From Acinetobacter sp. TGL-Y2 (GTDB lineage: Bacteria > Pseudomonadota > Gammaproteobacteria > Pseudomonadales > Moraxellaceae): 64,000 bases of DNA. A program made the translations under genes and the position numbers. Each line of letters opens with the position of its first letter. Within the stretch, counting starts at the first letter, position 1. Under the pieces are notes generated by a model that searched no databases, was not told the DNA's origin, and worked only from the letters and a program-made list of their open reading frames with translations. This document shows positions 1-7,821 of the stretch, piece after piece. The stretch spans positions 186,001 to 250,000 of the forward strand of contig NZ_CP015111.1 in the NCBI RefSeq assembly GCF_001612555.1, given 5' to 3'.

Positions 1-276
1 GAGGTCGCCAAAAAACACCCAATTCCAGCTTTTAGCTTGTTGATGTTGTTTAATGGCTTGTTGCTTAATTCGATCAAATATAGCCTTAGAACGATCATCA
101 GGCTCAATATAAAATTTGGCAGTTTTCATATCTGACATGTAACGTGCGAAATCCTTCTCCATGGCAAGCTGAAATTCTGCTTGAGGGGCTTGCATTATTT
201 GTTTTCTATTATCTAAATCAGCAAAAACTACTGTGGGAATAATAGCTAAAAGTGAAGCTAAAAAGAGCCTTTTCAT
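1..276 (-). CDS. Exported protein, N-terminal part (truncated by window edge)
   Basis: The reading frame starts with ATG at 276 and runs open off the left edge of the window, so only the first 92 residues are visible. It begins with a typical signal peptide (MKRLFLASLLAIIPTVVFA, probable cleavage after VFA), followed by a charged, glutamine-rich helical stretch. The product is therefore probably periplasmic or secreted. It lies 22 bp downstream of the 219-aa gene on the same strand and is probably cotranscribed with it from the promoter near 990. No family could be assigned from the visible part. Confidence 0.7.
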   Translation of the reverse strand, partial: MKRLFLASLLAIIPTVVFADLDNRKQIMQAPQAEFQLAMEKDFARYMSDMKTAKFYIEPDDRSKAIFDRIKQQAIKQHQQAKSWNWVFFGDL

Positions 277-298
277 TTTTTATAAACCCTTCCGTTAC

Positions 299-958
299 TT
301 ATTCCGCATACCCATTTTTTTCAGGATATAGGCAACTTGAAATATAAAAACTCGCACTATGGTCAACGCTCATAGCTAAGTAATCATCCCATCCAGCTTC
401 AACTTGTTCGATGGTCACTTTTTCACGTATTTGGTCTTCAATTTTTTTAAAACGTTGATAATTTACTGAATATACAAAATATCGATTCAGTTTGGCCAAC
501 ATTGCAGACTCAATCTTGAGCAATGTTTCAGTAAGCATATTTTTAAGGATATCAGGCAATTCACATTCAGCATTTTGTTTGTAAAATTGGTTGAATACGA
601 AACCGATCTCATCAAAGACTGGTAAGTATTCATCTTGATTATCAAGCTCTACAACAACTCGCGCATGATCAAATTGTCCAGATTTGGCCTTAATTTTAAT
701 AAAGCCTGTATTTACATCATGTTCAAATTTAAATAGCTGCTGCACTTCATAGGTAAAGATACAAAGTACACCTTCGATAAGCACTTCTGCAGAAGAACGG
801 AAAAAAGCAGTTTTTTCAGTGCTTAATACGCCATTTTTTAAGAAACAATGTGAACCATTAGAATTAAGATATTGGTTCACTACAAAGTCAGAACTAAAAA
901 GTGATTCTTGAACCAAGTGTATTGCTTGATATGGATTTGAAATTGTGAATTTTGGCAT
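299..958 (-). CDS. Hypothetical cytoplasmic protein, 219 aa
   Basis: I do not recognise the family. The protein has no signal peptide or membrane segment and is mixed alpha/beta with an amphipathic helical C-terminal half (residues about 115-195). Only the general build, a beta-rich N-terminal half followed by helices, recalls the other small soluble proteins of this region (3057-3602, 3614-4093, 5036-5572). The ATG at 958 is preceded on the minus strand by GGGGATGTTACG and, 30 nt upstream, by the shared promoter block at 988-1004. It is first in a likely two-gene operon with the exported protein at 1-276. Confidence 0.75.
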   Translation of the reverse strand: MPKFTISNPYQAIHLVQESLFSSDFVVNQYLNSNGSHCFLKNGVLSTEKTAFFRSSAEVLIEGVLCIFTYEVQQLFKFEHDVNTGFIKIKAKSGQFDHARVVVELDNQDEYLPVFDEIGFVFNQFYKQNAECELPDILKNMLTETLLKIESAMLAKLNRYFVYSVNYQRFKKIEDQIREKVTIEQVEAGWDDYLAMSVDHSASFYISSCLYPEKNGYAE

Positions 959-987
959 CGTAACATCCCCGTTGTTGATATTATAAT

Positions 988-1004
988 TATAACCATATAC
1001 CGCA
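988..1004 (-). promoter_or_regulatory. Shared promoter motif, copy 1
   Basis: Plus-strand TATAACCATATACCGCA, read on the minus strand as TGCGGTATATGG followed by a TATAAT -10. The second conserved block (ACAATAGTTTACT) lies 9 nt upstream of TGCGG. It drives the 219-aa gene ending at 299. Confidence 0.75.
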
Positions 1005-1175
1005 AATATTGAAAGTAAACTATTGTAAATTATTGTTTATTTATGCTTTTAAGAAAATAATGGGAGAGTAATTTAGATTTGATTACAATGAACAGATTAT
1101 TTGAAAGCATTCCCTCTGGAAACAAAAAAGGGCATTGGCGTCAGCCAAATGACCAAAGTAGCGTAAGCGAAGCTG

Positions 1176-1212
1176 CCTTGTAGAAAGCAGTACAGGACAT
1201 GCTTCTACAAGG
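1176..1212. terminator. Strong inverted repeat downstream of the 90-aa gene
   Basis: CCTTGTAGAA and TTCTACAAGG pair around an inner GCA/TGC and a 10-nt loop. It sits just past the stop of the minus-strand gene at 1218-1490. There is no clear U tract, so it may be a transcript-end stabiliser rather than an intrinsic terminator. Confidence 0.45.
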
Positions 1213-1217
1213 AAATA

Positions 1218-1490
1218 TTAAGACAATATGCAACGTTCAAAAAATAATGAGCCAACCGACCAGTCAAGTGAGAACTCTAAGCCAGCCGTTTCGTTTCGAA
1301 AATGCAAAGTTTTATTATCTAAGCAGTCCACCTGATAGCGTAATTTTCCATCAGTAAAACAAATAGTATTTTCCTTTTCATCATGTGGAACATGGCGATG
1401 ACCGCCTAAAGTTGTTTTGAATGCAATTTCACGTAATCCAGCAAAAGTATCAACTGGTGTATTTGATTCGGTTATATTAATTGTATTCAT
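1218..1490 (-). CDS. Hypothetical small protein, 90 aa
   Basis: Ninety residues with no signal peptide, no membrane segment and no recognised motif. It is acidic and beta-strand rich toward the C-terminus. The ATG at 1490 follows GGAAGCTAGATC on the minus strand, a plausible ribosome-binding site, and the shared promoter block lies 29 nt further upstream. It stands as a single-gene unit with an inverted repeat after its stop. Its promoter is backed by the 370-bp structured module at 1560-1925. Function unknown. Confidence 0.65.
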   Translation of the reverse strand: MNTINITESNTPVDTFAGLREIAFKTTLGGHRHVPHDEKENTICFTDGKLRYQVDCLDNKTLHFRNETAGLEFSLDWSVGSLFFERCILS

Positions 1491-1518
1491 GATCTAGCTT
1501 CCTTTTTTGATACTCAAT

Positions 1519-1535
1519 TATAACCATATACCGCA
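1519..1535 (-). promoter_or_regulatory. Shared promoter motif, copy 2
   Basis: TATAACCATATACCGCA on the plus strand. On the minus strand it gives TGCGGTATATGGTTATAAT preceded 9 nt upstream by ACATAAACTTACT. This is the best match to the two-block consensus in the window and it drives the 90-aa gene. Confidence 0.8.
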
Positions 1536-1559
1536 AATGTGAAAAGTAAGTTTATGTAA

Positions 1560-1925
1560 TAAATAGTAATTTTGCTTTTCAATTGCCGATCTAGATCAAA
1601 AGAATTCAGTCGGGTGAGGATGTTTTTAAAATTTGAGCATCTTCTTTCTGGCCTCAATGCGACATCTGCGTGAGCAGATGATCGCTGGAGCGTCAGCGGA
1701 GTGACCCTTTAAAACGGGTGTAACCGTAGGCTAGGGCTTGTTTTGGGAGTCTGGGGTCAAAAGGGGATTAACTGCCGCAGAGATTAGCGGTGTTAACCGC
1801 GCCACGAAAACAACAAGCTTAATCCTTGGGTTAAGCTTGTAAGTTTTCACAATTGGGACGGGACCAATTGTATGAATCTAGCGGAGCGGTTGCCGGTTTT
1901 TAGGGAAAAAAACCGGCACATAAAA
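1560..1925. repeat. Hairpin-rich module, long form, copy A
   Basis: ORF-free structured segment upstream (minus-strand sense) of promoter copy 2. Successive hairpins are visible: CATCTGC/GCAGATG at 1663-1680 around a GTGA (GNRA) loop; CGCTG/CAGCG at 1683-1698; a 10-bp perfect stem ACAAGCTTAA/TTAAGCTTGT near 1810-1840; ACAATTGG/CCAATTGT near 1848-1872; and CCGGTTTTT/AAAAACCGG near 1890-1915. Most of it recurs at 14860-15215 with small changes that leave the stems largely intact. Shorter relatives lie at 11631-11785 and 13640-13800. It could be a structured RNA or a DNA element that folds when single-stranded. Confidence 0.65.
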
Positions 1926-1944
1926 AACCCTGCATTTGCAGGGT
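1922..1944 (-). terminator. Rho-independent terminator of the 1952-2852 operon
   Basis: ACCCTGC-ATTT-GCAGGGT hairpin which, read on the minus strand, is followed by TTTTTT. It lies 8 bp after the stop codon at 1952. Confidence 0.85.
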
Positions 1945-1951
1945 ATCAGAA

Positions 1952-2383
1952 TTAAAGTTCTCTTTTAATTCTTGTAGCTTCTTCGGCCAATTTCCTTCGT
2001 TCATTTTCTTTAACTGACTTAACATAAGCAGTTCTCACTTTCTCAAATTCAATTCTTGTAATTTTGCCATCTGCAGAAGCACCTTTGATCAGCTGTATAA
2101 CATCTGAGTCTTTCGAATTTTCTGAAAAATCACGGAATTCTATATATTTATTATTAGAAATTTCTGACTGTATATCAAAATAAAGTAAATAACCTGTTCC
2201 AATTGCAGTAATTAGATAACCGGCTAACAACCCAGCTCCTCCCCAAAAATGATCTTTGCTACCTTTTATTTTTTCAACCAACGAAAGTATACCAATGCCT
2301 AAGATAGACCCAATAAAAAATGCTATGAAAATAAATTGCAATGTCAAAATTAGATAATAGATGAACATAAAATCAAGTTCCAA
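1952..2383 (-). CDS. Small membrane protein with C-terminal coiled coil, 143 aa
   Basis: Two hydrophobic segments (residues about 6-33 and 46-69) are followed by a charged cytoplasmic tail. The tail contains GASADGKITRIEFEKV, an EF-hand-like acidic loop context, and a basic coiled-coil end (residues 110-143). The start overlaps the stop of the upstream 159-aa membrane protein by 11 bp, so the two are translationally coupled and may form a complex. A GKIT-containing tail also occurs in the 4437-4964 protein, which suggests related design. Function unknown. Confidence 0.7.
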   Translation of the reverse strand: MELDFMFIYYLILTLQFIFIAFFIGSILGIGILSLVEKIKGSKDHFWGGAGLLAGYLITAIGTGYLLYFDIQSEISNNKYIEFRDFSENSKDSDVIQLIKGASADGKITRIEFEKVRTAYVKSVKENERRKLAEEATRIKREL

Positions 2384-2852
2384 AATAAAATAAATTGGTT
2401 TTTATAACCATAATCACTGTTATAGAAAAACCTACTGCAATTAATGAATAATTATTAAGGTCATTAAATAGTTTTGCTTTCCGAAATAGTGAATGATGTA
2501 GTGATGAATTTAAATTCATATCGACTGCTTCAAGTGTTTTTCGTGCTTTAAAGTCTGTAAAGCAGTGAATGAAAAGTGAGATCATCAATCCATTGAGCCA
2601 ATAACCTAGAGCGACTTGTTCAGATGGCTTTAAAAGCATATTTGCAAAATTCGTTTCACTAAAAAAACTTGCAAAAAGGATAGCAATGCTTAAAAGGACC
2701 ATGGGGGTGAATGCAATTATGCGTGATAAATCAGCGGCTTTTTCTAGTTTCCCAGCACCTTTGCTCGATAAATTGCTATTCATGCGTTGTATTGCATACA
2801 AGATAAAAAAAGAACAAAACACAATGCAAATAATTAAAACAAATATACCCAT
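2373..2852 (-). CDS. Polytopic membrane protein, 159 aa
   Basis: About four hydrophobic segments (residues 1-22, 45-66, 80-98 and 132-152) with short charged loops indicate an inner-membrane protein. Size, the MG start and topology match two other orphan proteins of the window (9320-9835 and 21085-21579), which may be distant paralogues, although direct identity is low. It is first in an operon with the 143-aa membrane protein. No shared-type promoter is seen directly upstream; the preceding 100 bp are very AT-rich with several possible -10 sequences. Function unknown. Confidence 0.7.
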   Translation of the reverse strand: MGIFVLIICIVFCSFFILYAIQRMNSNLSSKGAGKLEKAADLSRIIAFTPMVLLSIAILFASFFSETNFANMLLKPSEQVALGYWLNGLMISLFIHCFTDFKARKTLEAVDMNLNSSLHHSLFRKAKLFNDLNNYSLIAVGFSITVIMVIKTNLFYFGT

Positions 2853-2989
2853 GTTTATCCAAATGAATAGTTATTATTTATAATAGCACAATGTAAATTA
2901 ATATTAATGTATCAATATTAATGTTTTATTAATATTTTGTTAATGTTTTAGTATGGGTTAGAATAAAATCATAATACGCAGCCTATCGT

Positions 2990-3026
2990 AAAAAACCCAG
3001 ATACTTAAAAATATCTGGGTTTTTTA
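2990..3026. terminator. Bidirectional intrinsic terminator
   Basis: AAAAAACCCAGATA and TATCTGGGTTTTTT form a 14-bp stem with an 8-nt loop, with T runs on both strands. It ends transcription from the 3057-4093 operon on the minus strand and can also stop plus-strand transcripts. Confidence 0.85.
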
Positions 3027-3056
3027 TGGCCAATCGGGTTTAGATGCTTCTAAACT

Positions 3057-3602
3057 TTAATTTTTAGATTGGTTCTGCTTTTCTTCTGCATTTAAATGAT
3101 TAAAAATCCGTGAGAATTGATTAATCATCTCAGAAAAAGCAACCTTTATCATGGGTTCGGGTTCATTCATTAAACTTGCCAAGCGATCACGTTCTTTAAG
3201 AAATATACTGGTAAAGCAAAGCACACAGTATGCTGAGAGTTCGGTATTTAATTTTCGAAATACACAGTAATTTCCAAAATCAATAATGAGCTTAAATAAA
3301 TCAAATTCAATTTGATCAATACACATGATTTCAATGCTTTTGCCACGTTCAATCATAACGAGTAATCGATTTTTTTGATCTAAAAGTAGCAATAGATTTC
3401 CATCGTCAGGGATATTTAAATCCAGCTGATCTTGTGGGAGTAGATCAATACCGGTTTGTGAAAATATGCAGCAAGTAATAGATTCTGTTTCCTCTACCTG
3501 TGCTGCAAGAAGATATTCTTGAGCTAATTGATTTCTAACATGCTTATCTTTCAAGCTTTGTAGATTAAAACTGGTTAGCTCTTGAAAGTTTCCAAGAATC
3601 AT
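3057..3602 (-). CDS. Small soluble protein of a plasmid paralogue family, 181 aa
   Basis: No known domain. The layout matches the neighbours at 3614-4093 and 5036-5572: an N-terminal LTSFNLQSL segment, a beta-rich middle (residues 65-100) with repeated hydrophobic strands, then a FDLFKLI helix and a C-terminal helical region. It lies 11 bp downstream of the 159-aa paralogue on the same strand and shares its promoter at 4129-4145. The tail is polar (EEKQNQSKN). No signal peptide or membrane segment, so it is probably cytoplasmic. Function unknown. Confidence 0.7.
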   Translation of the reverse strand: MILGNFQELTSFNLQSLKDKHVRNQLAQEYLLAAQVEETESITCCIFSQTGIDLLPQDQLDLNIPDDGNLLLLLDQKNRLLVMIERGKSIEIMCIDQIEFDLFKLIIDFGNYCVFRKLNTELSAYCVLCFTSIFLKERDRLASLMNEPEPMIKVAFSEMINQFSRIFNHLNAEEKQNQSKN

Positions 3603-3613
3603 TTACTGGGCCT

Positions 3614-4093
3614 TTAAGCAATACAATTTTGGACAATGGTTCTAACTTTAAAAGCAAGTTCATCGTTTGATAACTGTAGTGTGTTTTTCAATAACTCACG
3701 ATCAGTTAAAAAGATATCAGAAAGTTTACTGTACATAATTTTGAAATCATCATTGTCTTCTGACATTTTACTAATGTATTCGAATAATTTAAAGGTCCCT
3801 GCAGGTAATGTTTCTAAATCATTTACTTCAACACCATTGAAGCCAATATTATTGACCAAAATAAGACGATCATGATTATTCACACAGAGTTTAATTTCCT
3901 TGTTTTCACCAAGACCAAAAGAGTTTTGCTCATTTGGTCCTAATTCGCTGCCAGTTGAGCGCCACGCAATATAGCTCTCAGAGTAGTCTGTAACACTCGA
4001 AGAAGTATTACGGGCTAATTCAAAGCGTTTATCGGCATCTAAAAGAATGTTTAAATCAAAGTTTGTATATTTTGAAATTTCAGCAAGTGCCAT
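3614..4093 (-). CDS. Small soluble protein of a plasmid paralogue family, 159 aa
   Basis: Shares with the 5036-5572 protein an N-terminal FDLN.L motif, a middle beta region and a TFKLFEYI / TYDLFKKI helix, then a C-terminal helical segment with a leucine-serine-rich LQLSNDEL or LKLSDLEL motif. These matches are visible by eye and support common ancestry. ATG at 4093 is preceded by AAGGACTGTTTCA on the minus strand and by the shared promoter 36 nt upstream. First gene of a two-gene operon with 3057-3602. No enzymatic motif was seen. Confidence 0.7.
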   Translation of the reverse strand: MALAEISKYTNFDLNILLDADKRFELARNTSSSVTDYSESYIAWRSTGSELGPNEQNSFGLGENKEIKLCVNNHDRLILVNNIGFNGVEVNDLETLPAGTFKLFEYISKMSEDNDDFKIMYSKLSDIFLTDRELLKNTLQLSNDELAFKVRTIVQNCIA

Positions 4094-4128
4094 TGAAACA
4101 GTCCTTTAAGAATAATTTATATTTAGAA

Positions 4129-4145
4129 TATAACCATATACCACA
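4129..4145 (-). promoter_or_regulatory. Shared promoter motif, copy 3
   Basis: TATAACCATATACCACA on the plus strand (one change from consensus). On the minus strand it gives TGTGGTATATGG plus a TATATT -10, with ACATAATATAACT 9 nt upstream. Confidence 0.7.
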
Positions 4146-4436
4146 AACAAGGATAGTTATATTATGTATCATGCTGTCATTGCACAAAATATTATCATAC
4201 CAATCTTAAACGCAAGTAATTGATTTTATTAGATTGAAAAAACAATAAAGAATCATACTATTTTTAATAAATTTAATTCAGACAAAATTAAACCATTAAT
4301 TTTTAAAGCATAAATTACTCAGTATGAATCTTTATTGTATGCTGTGATACTTAATTGGCTGATTGCACATGCTGTGAAAAAAAATAGCAATTCACTTTAA
4401 TCTGTGAAGGTTCTAAGATTTTAATTAATAACCAAT
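4146..4436. other. ORF-free AT-rich spacer
   Basis: About 290 bp of very AT-rich sequence between the promoter of the 3614 operon and the stop of the next minus-strand gene. No convincing ORF, terminator or repeat was seen in it. Confidence 0.5.
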
Positions 4437-4964
4437 TTAAATTCTTGCTAAATTTCCGCGAATTACCAATAGGTCCCATTCTAATTCTTTAATAAGGGCC
4501 ATAGTTTTCTCCAAATTAATCATCTCTTGAAACGCATTTTCTTGAAGTTCCTTAAGTTCATTTTTCATTTCGGTAGAAAGGTTTATTAGTTCTTTTTTTG
4601 TTATTTTTCCATTATCTTTAATTATCATTAAAATAGTATTTTTTACTTTATTTCCACGAAGATCATTAATTAGTTCAAAAGTATTATTTTCGCTAAGTTT
4701 ATTTCTTTCAAATGTACCATTCCATACGCCAATTCCTGAAATTAAGATACTGGCTACAGTGAAAATCATCAAATAAGGTTCGTTAAAATAAAAGAGTTTT
4801 TTACCAATATTATAATCAAGATAAAAAATATCTAAAATGCACAGAAAAACAATAATACCTATTGTAAACAAGCTTAAAAAAACTAACTTATCAATTGTTT
4901 TAGAAAACTCAGTTTGCTTAAAAGGCTTGATATAAATATCTTCTTTATCTGAAAATATAGTCAT
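4437..4964 (-). CDS. Membrane protein with C-terminal coiled coil, 175 aa
   Basis: Two membrane segments (residues about 28-50 and 66-84) are followed by a cytoplasmic region with a possible winged-helix-like stretch (NTILMIIKDNGKITKKELI) and a long coiled coil of E/K/L heptads to the end. I chose ATG 4964 because GAGG lies 6 nt before it; a TTG at 4976 would add four residues. The arrangement, two membrane segments then coiled coil, resembles 1952-2383 and 16943-17482. Function unknown. Confidence 0.65.
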   Translation of the reverse strand: MTIFSDKEDIYIKPFKQTEFSKTIDKLVFLSLFTIGIIVFLCILDIFYLDYNIGKKLFYFNEPYLMIFTVASILISGIGVWNGTFERNKLSENNTFELINDLRGNKVKNTILMIIKDNGKITKKELINLSTEMKNELKELQENAFQEMINLEKTMALIKELEWDLLVIRGNLARI

Positions 4965-5035
4965 GGTGAACCTCAATTAGTGTTATGCAACTTATAATAG
5001 GATATATAACATCGTAAATTAGAAATATTATGAGT

Positions 5036-5572
5036 TTAACTCATCAATGGTCGATGCTGTTCCGCTTTTTTATTCCAAACAGATACCCAGATATTCAATT
5101 GATCTTTGAGTTCCAGATCACTTAGCTTAAGACTGCGATGTAGATCACTCCTGTTTTTCAACAAAAACATAAATAAGGTTTGAGCAAATTCAATGCTTGC
5201 AAATTCTTCGCTGCCTTTTTGAATAACCAGTTTTGACACAAAAGCTTGATGAATTTTTTTAAATAGATCATAGGTATGATCTGGCAATTGTTCCATGTGT
5301 ACACAGAAGCTTTTGCCATCGATAAAAATATTTGCGCTTAATGCGTTATTTGGGTCAATCACAAACAATGCTTTAGAAACTTTATCATTGAATAAATGCT
5401 TAAATTCGGCATTTGAAACCGGATTGTTATTCTTGCGTTCAAGAATAACAATTTGTTTTTCCAAATCATTCTGTTCTGGAAGCGGTTTTTTAAAGCCTGC
5501 AGTATTTAGCTTATTCAAATCAAATGAGGTGAGTGCGCTAAATACTCGAATAGAATTAAAAAGATTACTCAT
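5036..5572 (-). CDS. Small soluble protein of a plasmid paralogue family, 178 aa
   Basis: Belongs with 3057-3602 and 3614-4093. It has LTSFDLNKL near the N-terminus (residues 14-22), a strand-rich middle (residues 60-95), the helix TYDLFKKI, and a C-terminal LKLSDLELKDQL helix. No signal peptide, membrane segment or catalytic signature. It is 15 bp downstream of the 107-aa gene and is probably expressed from the shared promoter at 5933-5949. Function unknown; an antirestriction or host-takeover role is conceivable from context but unsupported by motifs. Confidence 0.65.
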   Translation of the reverse strand: MSNLFNSIRVFSALTSFDLNKLNTAGFKKPLPEQNDLEKQIVILERKNNNPVSNAEFKHLFNDKVSKALFVIDPNNALSANIFIDGKSFCVHMEQLPDHTYDLFKKIHQAFVSKLVIQKGSEEFASIEFAQTLFMFLLKNRSDLHRSLKLSDLELKDQLNIWVSVWNKKAEQHRPLMS

Positions 5573-5587
5573 TTTTAAAAACCAAAG

Positions 5588-5911
5588 TTAAGATTTTTTG
5601 TTAAATTCAATACTGCAAACGTGTTTTAACTCAAAATCTACGACCATTTTTTCGTGTAGATCAGTGTTTAAAGGGGTGTTGTTAATTTCACCTTTATATT
5701 GACCATTCTCAATGCCAGTAACTTCAACCCACATACGTTCTGCATTGCATGTATGTCCAGCTGCTTGTGGTGTTGGAATTCTTTTGTTGTAAAGGAAGTT
5801 AAGCTTCACAAAATCACCAACTTTCACTTTTGATTTTTCTTCATCGCTTGGAATTCCAAAGGTGGTGGGGTGTTCACGATTGATTTCTACACAGTCTGCT
5901 AATTTATACAT
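5588..5911 (-). CDS. Hypothetical beta-rich protein, 107 aa
   Basis: The start is placed at ATG 5911 (MYKLADCVEINREH) because it follows GGGAATTTAT on the minus strand and lies just downstream of the shared promoter. The longer frame starting at 5977 would read through the promoter and is unlikely. The protein looks like a small beta barrel: VKVGDFVKLNFLYN and MWVEVTGIENGQYKGEI strands recall a translation-protein or PRC-like barrel that limits ligand or nucleic acid access. No catalytic residues can be named. First gene of an operon with 5036-5572. Confidence 0.65.
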   Translation of the reverse strand: MYKLADCVEINREHPTTFGIPSDEEKSKVKVGDFVKLNFLYNKRIPTPQAAGHTCNAERMWVEVTGIENGQYKGEINNTPLNTDLHEKMVVDFELKHVCSIEFNKKS

Positions 5912-5932
5912 ATAAATTCCCTTTGGTTTACT

Positions 5933-5949
5933 TATAAACATATACCACA
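5933..5949 (-). promoter_or_regulatory. Shared promoter motif, copy 4
   Basis: TATAAACATATACCACA on the plus strand (two changes). On the minus strand the -10 reads TATAAG and the leader to ATG 5911 is short. Confidence 0.6.
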
Positions 5950-6059
5950 TTATAAATCTAAGAAGGTAATCCTTCAATCAAATTTACTCAAAAAAACATA
6001 ATAAAAACTTAAGTTTATTCGTGTTTTGTTGCTTAGTTTTAATGTATTTTTGCTTGAGC

Positions 6060-6626
6060 CTAAATCTCGAAATTAAGCTTATTGCACTTAAAAATAGGCT
6101 TAAAAACGTATTCTAATCCGCCTGTACGCGCTTCTCGCTTTTCAGCTAACAGATATCCATTTTTATGAAGCTTTTTAAGTTTAGCACTGGCATTCGGTGA
6201 AGAAAGACCAAACTTTTTGGCAATCTGCTCTGTTGTCGTTTCATTCTGGGTGTAAGAGTGGGAAAGGATATCTTTCACGCCACAAGGCAGGGGTGAGAAG
6301 ACAGTGGCCAATTCATCTGAGTGTTTGATCAGTAAAGGCATATCTTTGGCCTTAAAGCCGTACATCAGGTTTTCAGAGACATCAATATTCTCTACATCAG
6401 AAACCATTACACCAGTTTGGCCACACATCAATTTTGCAAAAGTGGCAATACTATTTCTAATAAAGCAGGCATCAACGCCTTGCATTTGCTGGAATGAAAT
6501 TTCAACTACTTTTGATTGAGCACATACCATAGACCTTAATGAGTTTAGGACTTTATCCCCATTCAAACTACCCATAATAAAATTTGTATTGGTAAGGTCA
6601 ATAAGTTTAATAAGTTGATGTCGCAT
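6060..6626 (-). CDS. STAS-like / winged-helix regulator, 188 aa
   Basis: The N-terminal 110 residues (VVEISFQQMQGVDACFIRNS and following) look like a STAS-like DUF4325 fold, often found next to ATPase or DNA-binding modules. The C-terminal 70 residues contain a clear winged helix-turn-helix: TTEQIAKKFGLSSPNASAKL followed by LHKNGYLLAEKREARTGGLEYVF as the wing. The product is probably a DNA-binding regulator and the best candidate inside the window for controlling the shared promoter motif, although that link is only inference. It lies downstream of a frameshifted small membrane gene in one operon. Confidence 0.6.
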   Translation of the reverse strand: MRHQLIKLIDLTNTNFIMGSLNGDKVLNSLRSMVCAQSKVVEISFQQMQGVDACFIRNSIATFAKLMCGQTGVMVSDVENIDVSENLMYGFKAKDMPLLIKHSDELATVFSPLPCGVKDILSHSYTQNETTTEQIAKKFGLSSPNASAKLKKLHKNGYLLAEKREARTGGLEYVFKPIFKCNKLNFEI

Positions 6627-6646
6627 TGTTCACTCCGGCACAAGAA

Positions 6647-6840
6647 TTATGCGTTAAATGCCATGTAAATAAACCCAGCAAAAGTAAGAATTAACAATGC
6701 ATATAGCAATCGTTTTGCATTTTTTGCTTCTTTTTCGGTAAATTCATTTTTTTTGCACTTGTCGGTACAGGGTCATAAGGGAGACCGAGAACTACATCTT
6801 CGACTTTTGATATGTCGTTTTCTTTCGAGTCTTTAATCAT
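6647..6840 (-). pseudogene. Small single-pass membrane protein, frameshifted at an A8 run
   Basis: ATG 6840 follows GGAGAAAAGTGA on the minus strand. The first frame gives a 30-residue acidic cytoplasmic part (ending PYDPVPTSAKK), then reaches eight consecutive A residues near 6750. Inserting one A (or shifting -1) gives NEFTEKEAKNAKRLLYALLILTFAGFIYMAFNA split over the run: an amphipathic helix then a membrane segment, stopping at 6647. Without the shift the frame encodes an unremarkable 49-aa product. It may be a sequencing or assembly error, a real mutation, or programmed slippage. Confidence 0.55.
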
Positions 6841-6983
6841 TCACTTTTCTCCTGTTATAAAAATTACTAACTTGTTCATCTATAAAAAATGTGAATCCAA
6901 AGTAGTTGTTGATTTTGCTATCAATCATTTTTTAACTACGTCACACGATATTAAGAATATAATAATTTAACACAGTTGTCTTA

Positions 6984-7000
6984 ATATAACCATATACCGC
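6984..7000. promoter_or_regulatory. Shared promoter motif, copy 5, in a divergent intergenic region
   Basis: TATAACCATATACCGCA; minus-strand -10 TATATT for the 6840-6060 operon. On the plus strand GTGATATAAT follows about ten bases after CCGC and may serve the rightward genes at 7117 and 7316. The same pairing is seen at copy 6. Confidence 0.65.
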
Positions 7001-7116
7001 AATTAATTTTGTGATATAATTCAATCAGTACTAATGATTTAAAAGCGACTTGTAAAAGTTGTTTCGAAAGTCATGTGGTTTTTAACTTAGATTGATTTTT
7101 ATGGAGAATTAAATAA

Positions 7117-7329
7117 ATGAACCAGAAAACTTAGAACACAAATACCTTAATTATTTTTACAGTTGCAATGGCTTTTACTTTGGGCTGTATGCTTGGTTCA
7201 GGTGTTGCCTATAGCTACAATCCAGATTTGGCTTATAAAATGTTAGGTCTAGCTCTATCTGTATTCAGGAACGTTAAGTTGAAGTTATTAATAGTTTGTT
7301 TTTTAGAGAAAGCCCATGTGTTCCAATGA
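7117..7329 (+). pseudogene. Small membrane protein with in-frame amber at codon 6
   Basis: ATG 7117 has GGAG at good spacing. The frame reads MNQKT, then TAG, then continues open with a hydrophobic segment (LIIFTVAMAFTLGCMLGSG) to a stop at 7327-7329, overlapping the start of the next gene. The hydrophobic segment and the good ribosome-binding site argue that this was a membrane protein of about 70 residues, now interrupted, or read through by a suppressor. An internal ATG after the stop (ATGGCTTTTACT) could give a shorter product. Confidence 0.45.
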
Positions 7330-7813
7330 TAAAAATCCATTTGCGCTTAAAGCTGCATGTAAGGATTGCCCTTTTAAAAAAGGGAAGTCTTATTTACATC
7401 CTGAACGAATTGCAGGCATCATTCGAGATATGTCTCATGATGATTCGCTTTTCCCGTGCCATAAGACGACAAATAATGATGCGCGTATTGAGTATAATGA
7501 GGCCATGGAAGAAGTTGAAAACGAGTTGGAATTTTTTGACTCTGAAAGTGGTCCTGAACTGGAAGCTTACAAACAAGAGCTTTATAAAAAATATAATATT
7601 GATCAATTAGAGCAAAATCTACTGGATGCAAGACTTAACACTGAAAAAATTTGTGCAGGCTGGTTAATCTTGGGGAAAAAAGAAAATTTAATTAATAACA
7701 ACTTTAGATTGCGCATGGCACAAATGCAAAATTTATTGTCTTTAGATCAGTTCAAAAATGAAGATCAAATTTTTGATTCTGCAGAAGAAGCGATTCGTTC
7801 TCATGGTAAGTAA
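7316..7813 (+). CDS. Cysteine-cluster protein, DUF6283-like, 165 aa
   Basis: Four conserved positions typical of this family are visible: CKDCPFKKG (residues 15-23), FPCHKT (residues 46-51) and CAGWLI (residues 112-117). The Cys/His pattern suggests a metal site, perhaps an iron-sulfur cluster or zinc. Related proteins are common in phages and plasmids, with no established function that I can cite. The central region is a charged coiled coil. It is followed 8 bp later by a small Cys-rich gene. Confidence 0.65.
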   Translation: MCSNDKNPFALKAACKDCPFKKGKSYLHPERIAGIIRDMSHDDSLFPCHKTTNNDARIEYNEAMEEVENELEFFDSESGPELEAYKQELYKKYNIDQLEQNLLDARLNTEKICAGWLILGKKENLINNNFRLRMAQMQNLLSLDQFKNEDQIFDSAEEAIRSHGK

Positions 7814-7821
7814 ATTTTAAT

